Shown here: piece by piece, positions 19,736 to 28,841 of the stretch
Numbering within the stretch: position 1 is the stretch's first letter
Layout of the letters: each line of letters opens with the position of its first letter
From: an uncultured Lachnospiraceae bacterium
GTDB taxonomy: Bacteria > Bacillota > Clostridia > Lachnospirales > Lachnospiraceae
Direction: 5' to 3'
Length of the DNA: 64,000 nucleotides
Assembly (NCBI GenBank): GCA_910578175.1
Contig: CAJTPF010000013.1
Location: 12,488 to 76,487, forward strand
The notes under the pieces: model-generated
Told to the model about the DNA's origin: nothing
Database searches by the model: none
What the model saw: only the letters and a program-made list of their open reading frames with translations
Translations under genes and position numbers: made by a program

Positions 19736-20395
19736 TTCCTGCTTTTCTATAATTTCATTTTTATTCTTGTAGATAGAACCAGAAGGAATATATCCCCTCA
19801 CCATGGACAGCGGATATACATTGGTATCGGAACCAATCACCGTTCCCGGATTCAATACGCTGTTGCAGCCCACTTCCACACGGCTGCCAAGAATAGCTCC
19901 CAGCTTCTTCAAACCCGTTTCCACCAGCCCCCGTTCCGTTCGGATATTCACCAAAGATTTATCGGATTTCAGATTAGACGTAATGGAACCGGCTCCCATA
20001 TGGGACTTGTAGGACAATATGGAATTGCCTACATAATTATAGTGCGGAACCTGAACGGAATCAAACAGGATACTGCTCTTTAACTCCGTGGAATTTCCCA
20101 CCACCGTACCTTTTCCCACTATCGCAGAACCTCTGATAAACGCACAATGTCTGATTTCAGCCTCTTCGTCTATGATCAGGGGCGCGCCAAGATAAGCCGT
20201 AGGAGCAACCGTTGCTGATTTTGCTATCCATACATGGGGTGCGCGTTCCTCAAATCTGTCCTTCGGCAATGATTTTCCAAGGGCGATGATCTTTTCATCC
20301 AGTCCCTCAAAAACTTCCCATGGATAGGTCAGTCCATCGAAAAAACTTTTTGCTATCGTTTGTTCCAGATCCAGTATATTTTCAATTCTCAGCAT
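19733..20395 (-). CDS. Left-handed beta-helix (hexapeptide) protein, GlmU C-terminal-like
   Basis: 220 residues, almost all hexapeptide repeats of the left-handed beta-helix fold (for example IRHCAFIRGSAIVGKGTVVG). The segment SHMGAGSITSNLKSD resembles the acetyl-CoA-binding turn of the GlmU acetyltransferase domain. The pyrophosphorylase domain of GlmU is missing; in its place are about 50 N-terminal residues without a nucleotide-binding motif. It lies just downstream of glmS, whose product is glucosamine-6-phosphate, the start of the UDP-GlcNAc route. A stand-alone sugar-phosphate acyl- or nucleotidyl-related function in amino-sugar metabolism is likely; the exact reaction is not readable. 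Confidence 0.75.
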   Translation of the reverse strand: MLRIENILDLEQTIAKSFFDGLTYPWEVFEGLDEKIIALGKSLPKDRFEERAPHVWIAKSATVAPTAYLGAPLIIDEEAEIRHCAFIRGSAIVGKGTVVGNSTELKSSILFDSVQVPHYNYVGNSILSYKSHMGAGSITSNLKSDKSLVNIRTERGLVETGLKKLGAILGSRVEVGCNSVLNPGTVIGSDTNVYPLSMVRGYIPSGSIYKNKNEIIEKQE

Positions 20396-20417
20396 CTCTC
20401 TACCTCAGTTCATTCTA

Positions 20418-22238
20418 TTATTCAACCGTTACCGATTTTGCAAGATTCCTTGGCTGGTCAACATTACAGCCTTTTAATACAGCCGTATAATATGCGATGT
20501 ACTGCATTGGAACCGCCGCCAGCAAAGGCATCAATAAATCGTCTATCTTCGGCAGTTTTACCAGATGATTTGCCACATTCTTATCCACATCCAGATCATC
20601 GCTGCAGATCATCGTAACCTTTGCTCCCCGGGATTTCACTTCTACCACGTTACTGATGGTCTTATCCATCAGATCGCTCTGGGTTGCAACGGCTATTACC
20701 GGCATATCCCTGGTAACCAGTGATATGGTTCCGTGTTTTAATTCTCCGGCTGCATAGGATTCCGAATGAATATAAGAAATTTCCTTTAATTTTAAAGAAC
20801 CTTCCATGCTCAGGGCATAGTCCAGACCCCGTCCGATATACAGCAGACTGTCGGAATTAACCAGTCTGGAAGCGATAAACTGGCAGCGTTCTTTCATTTC
20901 CAGAACCTCTTTTAAACTTTCCGGTATGGATACCAGGGCTTCTGTCAGTTCCCTGCACCGCTGCTCGGTGATCTCACCTTTGACATATGCCAGTTCAAAT
21001 GCCAGAAGATACATGATGCTGAGCTGGACGCTGTATGCCTTGGTAGAGGCTACCGAAATTTCCGGTCCGGCATGGGTATAGATCACATGATCGGATTCTC
21101 TTGCTATCGTAGAACCCTTAACATTCACAACCGATAATGTCGCCGCACCTCTTTCTTTTGCCAGTTTCAACGCCGCATGGGTATCGGCCGTTTCTCCGGA
21201 CTGGGAGATTAAAATGACCAGATCTTCCTTCGTTATCAGCGGATTCCGGTAACGGAATTCAGAGGCAATATCCACCGTTACCTCTACCCTTGCCAGCTTT
21301 TCTATCACATACTTTCCCACAAGGCCGGCATGCATGGCCGTACCGCAGGCAACGATATAAATCCTGCGGAAAGCTTTCAGCATCTCTCCAGTGATCCCGC
21401 TTTCTTCCAGATACGGCATGCCATTCTGGATCCGAGGTGAAACCGTTGTCCGGATGGCAGCAGGCTGTTCATTGATCTCCTTCAGCATAAAGTGTTCATA
21501 ACCGCCTTTTTCAGCCGCATCGATATCCCAGTCGGCCGTTAATACTTCCTTTTCCACCATCCGGTTATGATTGTCACAGATGACCACTGCCTCCGCGGTG
21601 ATCGCTGCTATTTCATTCTGCTCCAGCAGATAATAATCTCTGGTATATTTTAAGATCGCCGGTACATCGCTGGCAATAAAGTTTTCATTTTCTCCGACAC
21701 CGATGATCAGAGGACTGTCCTTTCTTACCGCATAGATCCGGTCTGGAAAATCCCGGAACATGATCCCCAGCGCATAGGAACCCTGAACTTCATCGATCAT
21801 ATGGGCAATGGTCTGCACCGGGTCACCGTCATAATAGTAATCCAGCAGTTTTGCCACGGTTTCCGTATCCGTTTCGCTCTCAAAACCATATCCCTGGGAA
21901 ATCAGAAATTCTTTTATCTGCTTATAATTCTCAATGATACCGTTATGAACAATGGTCACTCTTTTGTTTCCATGAGGATGGGAATTGATATCGGAAGGCT
22001 CCCCGTGGGTTGCCCATCTGGTATGTCCGATCCCGCAATGTCCATGGGGCTTTTTCCCCTGTCCCATCTTCTCTACCAGGTCGTTTAATTTTCCTTTGGA
22101 TTTTTCAACGGCTATTTTGTTATTTTCGAATACGGCGATTCCTGCGGAATCATATCCCCTGTATTCCAATTTACTGAGTCCATCTACCAGAACGTCTGCA
22201 CAATCCCTGTTTCCTACATATCCAACGATTCCACACAT
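20418..22238 (-). CDS. glmS: Glutamine--fructose-6-phosphate aminotransferase (isomerising)
   Basis: Makes glucosamine-6-phosphate from fructose-6-phosphate and glutamine, the entry to peptidoglycan amino sugars. The N-terminal nucleophile cysteine follows Met1 (MCGIVGYVGN), followed by the class II glutamine amidotransferase domain with HTRWATHG. Two SIS sugar-isomerase domains follow (ISQSGETADTHAALK), and the C-terminus NLAKSVTVE is typical. At 606 residues it has the normal length. AGGAGG lies close upstream. Only 33 bases separate it from topB, so no glmS ribozyme fits in front of it; regulation must differ from the Bacillus model. Confidence 0.98.
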   Translation of the reverse strand: MCGIVGYVGNRDCADVLVDGLSKLEYRGYDSAGIAVFENNKIAVEKSKGKLNDLVEKMGQGKKPHGHCGIGHTRWATHGEPSDINSHPHGNKRVTIVHNGIIENYKQIKEFLISQGYGFESETDTETVAKLLDYYYDGDPVQTIAHMIDEVQGSYALGIMFRDFPDRIYAVRKDSPLIIGVGENENFIASDVPAILKYTRDYYLLEQNEIAAITAEAVVICDNHNRMVEKEVLTADWDIDAAEKGGYEHFMLKEINEQPAAIRTTVSPRIQNGMPYLEESGITGEMLKAFRRIYIVACGTAMHAGLVGKYVIEKLARVEVTVDIASEFRYRNPLITKEDLVILISQSGETADTHAALKLAKERGAATLSVVNVKGSTIARESDHVIYTHAGPEISVASTKAYSVQLSIMYLLAFELAYVKGEITEQRCRELTEALVSIPESLKEVLEMKERCQFIASRLVNSDSLLYIGRGLDYALSMEGSLKLKEISYIHSESYAAGELKHGTISLVTRDMPVIAVATQSDLMDKTISNVVEVKSRGAKVTMICSDDLDVDKNVANHLVKLPKIDDLLMPLLAAVPMQYIAYYTAVLKGCNVDQPRNLAKSVTVE

Positions 22239-22271
22239 TTAAAACTTTCCTCCTGCTTCCTGCCATAACAT

Positions 22272-24308
22272 CTATTTATAATATTTTGCTATAACATCAT
22301 AATTTTTTCTGAGTTCATACTGTCTGTCGGAATTCATAACCCCTAAAGTCCTTCTGGTAACAAATCCGTCCAGTTTAGTCATATATTCTTCTTCCGTTAT
22401 CTTTCCTTCGGCTACATAAGTCAGTCCCTTTTCCCAGCTTGCCGTCAGTTCCGGATTCAGCAGATGGCTGATAGAGGAATTCACCACTTCATATACCATC
22501 TCTCCCATCTGGGTAGGCGTTATTATTTGTGTCTTTTTATTCAGCGCGATATACTTGATATTGATTAATTTCTTTAAAATCTCTGCTCTCGTGGCACTGG
22601 TTCCAATACCGCTGCCCTTTATCTGCGCCCGAAGTTCCTCATCTTCGATCAATTGTCCCGCGCTTTCCATGGCAAGTACCATGGAGCCGGAATTATAGCG
22701 CTTCGGAGGCGATGTTTTTCCTTCTTTTATGGATAATTCCCTGCAGGTTAGTTTATCACCTTTTTTTAATTTTTTCAACAACTCGATCGATGCGGCATCC
22801 AATGATGGTTCTTCTTCCTCTTTTTCCGGCTTCTTTTTTACATAAGGATGTTTTGCAACTTTTAAATATCCTTCTTCCGTCATCACCTTAAAGTTTGCAT
22901 TAAAAGTTTCCTCCCACTCTGCCTTTCTGGTTCCGTCCGCCTGAAGCTCCGTCTTTCCGTTCTTCATCATCAGTTGCAGGGATAATCTCTGGTAAACCGA
23001 CGGCGGATAAAAAATACTGATAAACCGACGGGCAATGATCTCAAAGACTTTCGCCGACACAGCCGGAAGGCTTCCCAGTGCGGAAATTCCCTGTCCGGTG
23101 GGTATGATCGCATAATGGTCGGTAATCTGTTTATCATCCACATATCTGGTCTTTGCAATCGTTTTATAACTCTCACCGTTTAGGACTTCTGCTGCAAAAA
23201 CAGCCACCGGAGTCCCGGCAGACAGACCTTTTATATTTTTATGAATCTCCTTTGCCACTGCCGTTGACAGGACTCTTGCATCCGTCCGGGGATAAGTAAC
23301 ACATTTTTTCTCATATAATTCCTGTACGATTCGCAGGGTTTCGTCAGGACTGATCTTAAATAATCTGGAACATTCATTCTGCAGCTCTGCCAGATTAAAT
23401 AACATCGGCGGATTCTTTTTTTCTGTTTTCCGTTCCACACTGCTCACTACGGCTTCCATTCCGTCGGCCCGGATTCCGGCTGTCAGTTCCTCCGCATATT
23501 TCTTTTCCTTAAAACCGTTTTCTTTATAAAGATATGGAGATTCAAAATATTTAGACCTGGGATTTACCTTCCATTCTCCGTCAAACTTAATATTATCCTT
23601 ATACTCCATGGTTCCGATCACCCGGTAAAAAGGAGTTTCCACAAAAGAACGGATTTCCCGTTCCCGCCGGACCACCATTCCAAGCACACAGGTCATGACC
23701 CGTCCCACGGATAAAACAAAACGGTCCAGCTTCAAATACCCGGATATGCTTCTTCCGTATTTTAACGTCAGGATTCTGGAAAAATTAATTCCCATGAGAT
23801 AATCTTCTTTTGCACGCAAATAAGCAGCAGAGGATAAGTTGTCATATTCCGACAAATCCTTTGCTGTCTTTATTCCCTTTAATATTTCTTCTTCCGTCTG
23901 AGAATCGATCCAGACTCTTTTCCGCTGTTTTCCTTTTACCCCGGCCATCTGCTCTACGAGACGGTAAATATATTCTCCTTCCCGTCCGGAGTCCGTACAC
24001 ACATAAATAATTTCAATATCTTCCCTGTTCAGAAGATTCTTTACAATGTTAAATTGTTTCCGCACCCCGTCAATTACTTCATATTTAAATACTTCCGGAA
24101 TAAATGGAAGTGTACTCATACTCCATTTCTTTAATTCCGGGTCATAGCTTTCCGGATAACTCATGGTAACAAGGTGTCCGACACACCATGTTACCACCGC
24201 ATTATCACTTTCTATATATCCGTCCTTATTTCTTCCGTTTATCTTCAGTGCTTTTGCAAATTCTCTTGCTACGCTGGGCTTTTCTGCTATAAATAATGAT
24301 TTAGACAT
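22272..24308 (-). CDS. topB: DNA topoisomerase III
   Basis: Type IA topoisomerase that relaxes or decatenates DNA. The TOPRIM domain begins FIAEKPSVAREF and has the acidic triad region CTDSGREGEYIY; the catalytic tyrosine is in VTYPRTDARVLS. The length of 678 residues fits the TopB group, and no C-terminal zinc fingers are present. Its start overlaps the end of the GGDEF/EAL gene by eight bases, and only a weak ribosome binding site is seen, so expression may depend on translation of that gene. Confidence 0.95.
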   Translation of the reverse strand: MSKSLFIAEKPSVAREFAKALKINGRNKDGYIESDNAVVTWCVGHLVTMSYPESYDPELKKWSMSTLPFIPEVFKYEVIDGVRKQFNIVKNLLNREDIEIIYVCTDSGREGEYIYRLVEQMAGVKGKQRKRVWIDSQTEEEILKGIKTAKDLSEYDNLSSAAYLRAKEDYLMGINFSRILTLKYGRSISGYLKLDRFVLSVGRVMTCVLGMVVRREREIRSFVETPFYRVIGTMEYKDNIKFDGEWKVNPRSKYFESPYLYKENGFKEKKYAEELTAGIRADGMEAVVSSVERKTEKKNPPMLFNLAELQNECSRLFKISPDETLRIVQELYEKKCVTYPRTDARVLSTAVAKEIHKNIKGLSAGTPVAVFAAEVLNGESYKTIAKTRYVDDKQITDHYAIIPTGQGISALGSLPAVSAKVFEIIARRFISIFYPPSVYQRLSLQLMMKNGKTELQADGTRKAEWEETFNANFKVMTEEGYLKVAKHPYVKKKPEKEEEEPSLDAASIELLKKLKKGDKLTCRELSIKEGKTSPPKRYNSGSMVLAMESAGQLIEDEELRAQIKGSGIGTSATRAEILKKLINIKYIALNKKTQIITPTQMGEMVYEVVNSSISHLLNPELTASWEKGLTYVAEGKITEEEYMTKLDGFVTRRTLGVMNSDRQYELRKNYDVIAKYYK

Positions 24309-26034
24309 AACGTGTTCTTTCTAATTTCCGTTTATTTTCTTCCATAATGAGTTCTATCAGTTTTTCACCGGGCATCGGTTTCCCCAGCAGAAATCCCTGA
24401 ATATTATCACAATGCATATTTTTCAGATATTCAAACTGCTCCTCCGTCTCCACCCCTTCTGCAATGGTTTCCAGTCCCAGTTTCTTAACCATGGTTATCA
24501 CCGCATCCGTTATAATACTGGTAGAATCATCCAGCAATATGGTATCCACAAAAGATTTATCGATCTTTAACGTATCAATTGGTATATCCCTCAGATAAGA
24601 CAAAGAAGAATATCCGGTTCCGAAATCATCCAGGGATACCTTAAAGCCCCGATTCCGCAATTCCTCCAAAATCGAAATCGTAGATTCAAAATCTTCGATC
24701 AAAACGCTTTCCGTGATTTCGATTTCAATATGTTCCGGAGACAGATTGTTTATTTCCACATAGTGCAGCAGGGTATCCTTAAAATTCTTTTCCCTGAGCT
24801 GTATTGCAGAAATGTTTATGGATATAATACCCTCATATCCATATTCTCTTCTCCAGACCGCATAATCCGCCAGCGCATGTTTTATCACCCATGTTCCGAT
24901 GTTAACTATACAGCCGTTTTTCTCTGCCATCGGGATAAATTCACCCGGGCTGATATATTCTCCGTTTGCCAGCTGCCACCGGATCAGGGCTTCCACGCCT
25001 CTGAGCTCTTTCTTTTCAGAAAAATACTGGGGCTGGTAATACAGCATAAATCCCAGCGTATCCACTGCAGTTTTTAATTTCTGCTCCAGCTTCACGTTTT
25101 TCATAAATTTTTTCAGCATATTCTCTTCAAACACAAACATGCCGTTCTTTCCATGCTGTTTTACATTATACATGGCTATGTCCGCACACCGGATCAGATC
25201 CACAGCCGTCTTTCCGCCGGAAGGATAAGAGGCGATTCCTGCGCTTACGCTGACATATACTTTACTTCCGTCGCTGAGTTCAATAGGTTTCTCCAGCTTC
25301 TTTATGATATCCTTATATAGCTGCAGCGCCGAATCATCATTTTCCGCATCATAAAACGCTATGGCAAATTCATCGTTATTAAATCTTCCGACTTTCAGCG
25401 TATGGGTTACATATTCATTCAGCATTTTTGCAAATTTAATGATCAATTCGTCTCCCAGAACAAATCCCACACTGTCGTTTATGATATTATAATTATCAAT
25501 GTCCAGATATAATACCTGGACTTTATTATAACTGTTCGGTATCTTTCCGACTGCACGTTCCAGCCGTTTTACAAAGTAATTCCGGTTATATACCCCTGTC
25601 TCATTATCAAAATACGCCATATACTCCAACTCCAGCTGTTTCTCTTTTAACTCGCTGATATCCCTGAAAAATGAAAATTTTTCTATGATCTCCCCGTTTT
25701 CATCATAACGATTGGTTCCTGTATGGGATATCCACGTTCTTCCCTCATGAATCCTGTACTCGATCTCATACGAAGTTTCCTGATGACTTTCAATGATCTG
25801 CATTTTATCAAGAAATTTCTGCCGGTCCTCATTACAGATCTTCTCCGCAACTATTTGTTCATACCGGTTTTCCTCATCATTGATTTCAAATAATTGTTTC
25901 CATTTTGGAGAAATGATCGAATATCCGTTTTGAAAATTTATGTACTGAAAGCCATCATTGGATGCACTGGATATGTATTCATACAGTTCTTCTAATGAAT
26001 TGTCGTTTTCTTTTCTGATCTGCTGTGTTTCCAT
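24301..26034 (-). CDS. PAS-GGDEF-EAL protein with a degenerate GGDEF and an intact EAL domain
   Basis: 577 residues, cytoplasmic. The order is a PAS-like sensor (about 10-130, with EIEYRIHEGRTWISHTG), GGDEF (about 140-300) and EAL (about 315-570). The GGDEF motif reads FNNDEF: both glycines needed for GTP binding are Asn, so cyclase activity is doubtful. The EAL domain keeps EALIRW, EIEITES, LDDFGTGYSS, KIDKSFV and EGVETEEQ, the metal and catalytic residues of active phosphodiesterases. It probably degrades c-di-GMP. The start at 26034 follows GGAG by seven bases; the ATG ten codons upstream overlaps the preceding gene. Confidence 0.92.
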   Translation of the reverse strand: METQQIRKENDNSLEELYEYISSASNDGFQYINFQNGYSIISPKWKQLFEINDEENRYEQIVAEKICNEDRQKFLDKMQIIESHQETSYEIEYRIHEGRTWISHTGTNRYDENGEIIEKFSFFRDISELKEKQLELEYMAYFDNETGVYNRNYFVKRLERAVGKIPNSYNKVQVLYLDIDNYNIINDSVGFVLGDELIIKFAKMLNEYVTHTLKVGRFNNDEFAIAFYDAENDDSALQLYKDIIKKLEKPIELSDGSKVYVSVSAGIASYPSGGKTAVDLIRCADIAMYNVKQHGKNGMFVFEENMLKKFMKNVKLEQKLKTAVDTLGFMLYYQPQYFSEKKELRGVEALIRWQLANGEYISPGEFIPMAEKNGCIVNIGTWVIKHALADYAVWRREYGYEGIISINISAIQLREKNFKDTLLHYVEINNLSPEHIEIEITESVLIEDFESTISILEELRNRGFKVSLDDFGTGYSSLSYLRDIPIDTLKIDKSFVDTILLDDSTSIITDAVITMVKKLGLETIAEGVETEEQFEYLKNMHCDNIQGFLLGKPMPGEKLIELIMEENKRKLERTRYV

Positions 26035-26050
26035 GCCACCACTCCTTTCC

Positions 26051-26635
26051 TCAGGTCTGTTCATCTAATGTAAGACTATATGAATCCATAAAATGCTCTA
26101 TAAAATAATCTGCTTCCTGCAGTCGGATTTCCCGGACCGCCTTTAGGGTTGCCTGTTCCGCCTGCTCAAAATCCCTGTTTCCCATCCGTTTTTCTTCCAC
26201 GCATTTAATAAAAGCTGAAATCTTATCTGCTGCTTTTACAAACCGGCGGTAGTCCGGTTCCTGCTTTTCCTCATGCAGAATTTTTTCATAAACCGGTCTC
26301 AGTTCCGCCGGCAGGGTATTCAGAAGTTTATCAATGGCCGTTTCTTCCACTATTTTATATGCTTCCCGTATTTGCGGTGCGAAATACTTTACGGGCGTAG
26401 GTAAATCTCCGGTGATGATTTCCGGTGCATCATGAAAAATAGCATACACCGCCGCCCTGTCCGGATTTATCGTACCTCCAAAATAAACATTATTTATGAC
26501 TGCCAGCGCATGGGCAATAATGCTTACTTCCAGACTGTGCTCCGAGATATTCTCGGTTATGGTATTGCGCATCAGTCCCCAGCGGTTGATGTATTTCATT
26601 CTTGAAAGCATTGCAAAAAAACTGTAACTCTCCAT
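26051..26635 (-). CDS. HD-domain phosphohydrolase, YfbR-like 5'-deoxynucleotidase family
   Basis: 194 residues with the HD_3 pattern: SEHSLEVSIIAHAL for the first metal ligand and IFHDAPEIITGDLPTPVKYF for the HD pair and the E-D residues typical of YfbR. E. coli YfbR removes phosphate from deoxynucleoside 5'-monophosphates; this supports a nucleotide-pool role by homology. GGGGAG precedes the start. The reading frame ends just upstream of the GGDEF/EAL start codon (with the ribosome site inside its last codons), so the two are co-expressed. Confidence 0.87.
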   Translation of the reverse strand: MESYSFFAMLSRMKYINRWGLMRNTITENISEHSLEVSIIAHALAVINNVYFGGTINPDRAAVYAIFHDAPEIITGDLPTPVKYFAPQIREAYKIVEETAIDKLLNTLPAELRPVYEKILHEEKQEPDYRRFVKAADKISAFIKCVEEKRMGNRDFEQAEQATLKAVREIRLQEADYFIEHFMDSYSLTLDEQT

Positions 26636-26650
26636 CTGTTTTCTCCCCTC

Positions 26651-27709
26651 TTAAAAAGTATAAAATTCGTATTTTGTCTCTGATACAAACCGCTTTCCCT
26701 TCAAAAGCAACGGCTGTGCAAACTCCGGTATATGTATCGCGTCCGGAAAAAACTGTGTCTCAAAACAGACCGCACCATACTTCTCATAAGTTACACCATT
26801 TTTACCCATATCTTTCTCTCCTAATGCCCCTGCCGTATAAAACTGCATTCCGGGCATATCCGTATAAACCCGCATTCCTCTTCCGTTTTCTTCACATTCC
26901 AGCACTGCTGCCAGCGTCTGTACCCCAAAAGAGTCATTTATCTTATAATTTATATCGTATTCATTATATGGTGTAATCGGTTGAAACGGCCGCTTCAGAC
27001 CATCCCCGATCTTCTTTCGTTTCCTGAAATCAAATGATGTATCCCGGACATCTGCCAGACTGCCGTCCGGGATCAGCCGCCGGTCCACCCTGCATACCCG
27101 GTCGGAATTTATTTGTACAAAATGCCGGAAAACAGAACCTGCATCCTGTTTTTGCAGATTAAAATAGCAGTGATTGGTCAGATTCAAAACCGTATCCGCA
27201 TCCGATAAACAGTCATACGTCAGTGTAAGGGCATTATCCTCTGACAGCGTATAAATGACATTTACCCTTAGATTTCCCGGAAATCCCTGATCCCCGTCAG
27301 GACTGTATAATGTGAACTTAACATTTAAACCATCTATGCTTTCATAGGCTTCGGATTCCCACACCCGGTACTGATACCCCTGTCTGCCGCTGTGCAGCGT
27401 ATATCCATCCCCGGTCTGTTCCAGCGTATATACTTTTCCGTTCAGATAAAACTCAGACCGGTCGATCCGGTTGGCACATCTTCCTACCACGGCTCCAAAC
27501 GCCGGCCAGTTTTCGAAATACTGTTCCGGTTTATCATAGCCCAGAACCACATCCTCCAGATTCCCGGTTCTGTCAGGGACTGATATTTCTATGATCGCCG
27601 CACCGATTTCACAGACTTTGACTATCATGCCGTTTTTATTTATCATCTCATAATACACGGTTTCGACTCCGTTCCCGTCTCTTGTAAATGTCTCTTTTCT
27701 TATACACAT
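26651..27709 (-). CDS. galM: Aldose 1-epimerase (mutarotase)
   Basis: Interconverts alpha and beta anomers of galactose and glucose. Family motifs are visible: GRCANRID (substrate contact), TNHCYFNL with the catalytic His, and VCFETQFFPDAIH with the catalytic Glu. The start at 27709 (ATG) gives 352 residues, in line with the family; the frame extends further upstream only through a TTG with no site. A consensus promoter lies 90 bases upstream. It sits alone from its pathway partners; with the window's amylases it fits a polysaccharide-degrading lifestyle. Confidence 0.94.
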   Translation of the reverse strand: MCIRKETFTRDGNGVETVYYEMINKNGMIVKVCEIGAAIIEISVPDRTGNLEDVVLGYDKPEQYFENWPAFGAVVGRCANRIDRSEFYLNGKVYTLEQTGDGYTLHSGRQGYQYRVWESEAYESIDGLNVKFTLYSPDGDQGFPGNLRVNVIYTLSEDNALTLTYDCLSDADTVLNLTNHCYFNLQKQDAGSVFRHFVQINSDRVCRVDRRLIPDGSLADVRDTSFDFRKRKKIGDGLKRPFQPITPYNEYDINYKINDSFGVQTLAAVLECEENGRGMRVYTDMPGMQFYTAGALGEKDMGKNGVTYEKYGAVCFETQFFPDAIHIPEFAQPLLLKGKRFVSETKYEFYTF

Positions 27710-27798
27710 CTGTAATCCGCACTCCAGTCTAAATTGTACCCGTAAATAAAAACAGCTTAAAAGGTGAGAATACTGTAATTTTCTCAAATATAGAGATA

Positions 27799-27827
27799 AT
27801 TATATCATTTTTTGATATTATAATCAA
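27799..27827 (-). promoter_or_regulatory. Sigma-A promoter of galM
   Basis: On the minus strand TTGATT, exactly 17 bases, TATAAT. It follows directly after the terminator of the nifS-nifU-rrf2 operon. Confidence 0.75.
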
Positions 27828-27847
27828 GAACAAAGGCAATGGAACAC

Positions 27848-27876
27848 AAAAAAACTCCGCATAAAAATATGCGGAG
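27848..27876 (-). terminator. Terminator of the nifS-nifU-rrf2 operon
   Basis: Perfect hairpin CTCCGCATA / TATGCGGAG with a four-base loop followed on the minus strand by seven T. It starts right at the rrf2 stop codon. Confidence 0.92.
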
Positions 27877-28311
27877 CTAGATCACATAATTGCCGTTCTG
27901 TCCCTGCTGCCATTCAATCAGATTCTCTATTGTAATATTATCGATCACATTATTGATGGCATCATTTAATTTCTGCCATAATATTAATGTGGCACAGTCC
28001 TGCTGCCGTTCACACTCATTGACATCCGATTCCAGACAGGACACAGGCGCCAGGCTCCCTTCGATCAGACGAAGTATACTGCCTACCGTATAGTCCGCCG
28101 GAGCTTTTGTCAGCCGGTAACCTCCCTGCGGCCCCCGGATACTCTTAACATAACCGGCTTTATTCAACACAGAAATGATCTGTTCAAGATATTTATCCGA
28201 AATTCCCTGACGTCCGGCAATCTCCTTAATGCGGACCGGTTCGCCATGGTCATTGACTGCAATATCAATCATCATTCTTAATGCATATCTGCCTTTGGTG
28301 GATATCTTCAT
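27877..28311 (-). CDS. Rrf2-family transcriptional regulator, IscR-like
   Basis: Winged-helix regulator starting MKISTKGRYALRMM, the classic Rrf2 start. The start at 28311 is chosen over an in-frame one 18 codons upstream because the family begins here and AGAGG precedes it. The recognition helix region is ISDKYLEQIISVLNKAGYVKS. Three cysteines in the pattern C-x7-C-x5-C (SCLESDVNECERQQDC) match the [2Fe-2S] ligands of IscR-type sensors. Being last in the nifS-nifU operon, it probably senses cluster supply and represses the operon itself. Confidence 0.93.
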   Translation of the reverse strand: MKISTKGRYALRMMIDIAVNDHGEPVRIKEIAGRQGISDKYLEQIISVLNKAGYVKSIRGPQGGYRLTKAPADYTVGSILRLIEGSLAPVSCLESDVNECERQQDCATLILWQKLNDAINNVIDNITIENLIEWQQGQNGNYVI

Positions 28312-28390
28312 TTTCCTCTGTTTATCACAGATCGCTCTGCAATGATTCCTTTCCGTTTTTTCCATCTGTTATTTTACTATTCTGAAATTC

Positions 28391-28804
28391 TTAAGTCAAC
28401 TCATTTTTCGGTTCCTCCAGCCCTTCGATCAGCACATGATTTTTCTGCGAATAATCCCATAACGCCGCATGAATGGCTTCCTCCGCCAGCAGAGAGCAGT
28501 GTACTTTTACCGGCGGAAGGCCGTCCAGCGCTTCCATAACCGCCTGATTGGTTACTTCCATCGCCTCCTGTACCGTTTTTCCGATCACCAGTTCCGTAGC
28601 CATGCTGCTGGTGGCTATTGCCGCTCCGCAGCCAAATGTTTTAAATTTACATCCGCGTATTACTTCCTGTTCATCAATATCCAGATATATCCGCATGATG
28701 TCACCGCATTTAGCGTTTCCAACGGTTCCCACCCCGCTTGGATTTTCAATTTCTCCCACATTGCGCGGATTTGAAAAATGATCTATCACTTTTTCACTAT
28801 ACAT
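28391..28804 (-). CDS. nifU: Iron-sulfur cluster assembly scaffold, NifU/IscU N-domain type
   Basis: 137 residues; scaffold on which [2Fe-2S] and [4Fe-4S] clusters are built from cysteine-derived sulfur. The three conserved ligand cysteines are in NAKCGDIMRIY, FGCGAAIATSSM and VHCSLLAEEAI, and the start VIDHFSNPRNVGEI is typical of the clostridial form. It lies 38 bases downstream of the cysteine desulfurase and 80 bases upstream of the Rrf2 regulator. Ferredoxin-rich anaerobes commonly use this minimal NifS/NifU pair as the housekeeping system. Confidence 0.96.
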   Translation of the reverse strand: MYSEKVIDHFSNPRNVGEIENPSGVGTVGNAKCGDIMRIYLDIDEQEVIRGCKFKTFGCGAAIATSSMATELVIGKTVQEAMEVTNQAVMEALDGLPPVKVHCSLLAEEAIHAALWDYSQKNHVLIEGLEEPKNELT

Positions 28805-28841
28805 ATTGCATGTTCCTTTCTGTTATAATATTCCTGACTCA

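Noticed and set aside
22239..22271. glmS ribozyme in front of glmS
   Set aside because: Only 33 bases lie between topB and glmS; the ribozyme core needs well over 100.
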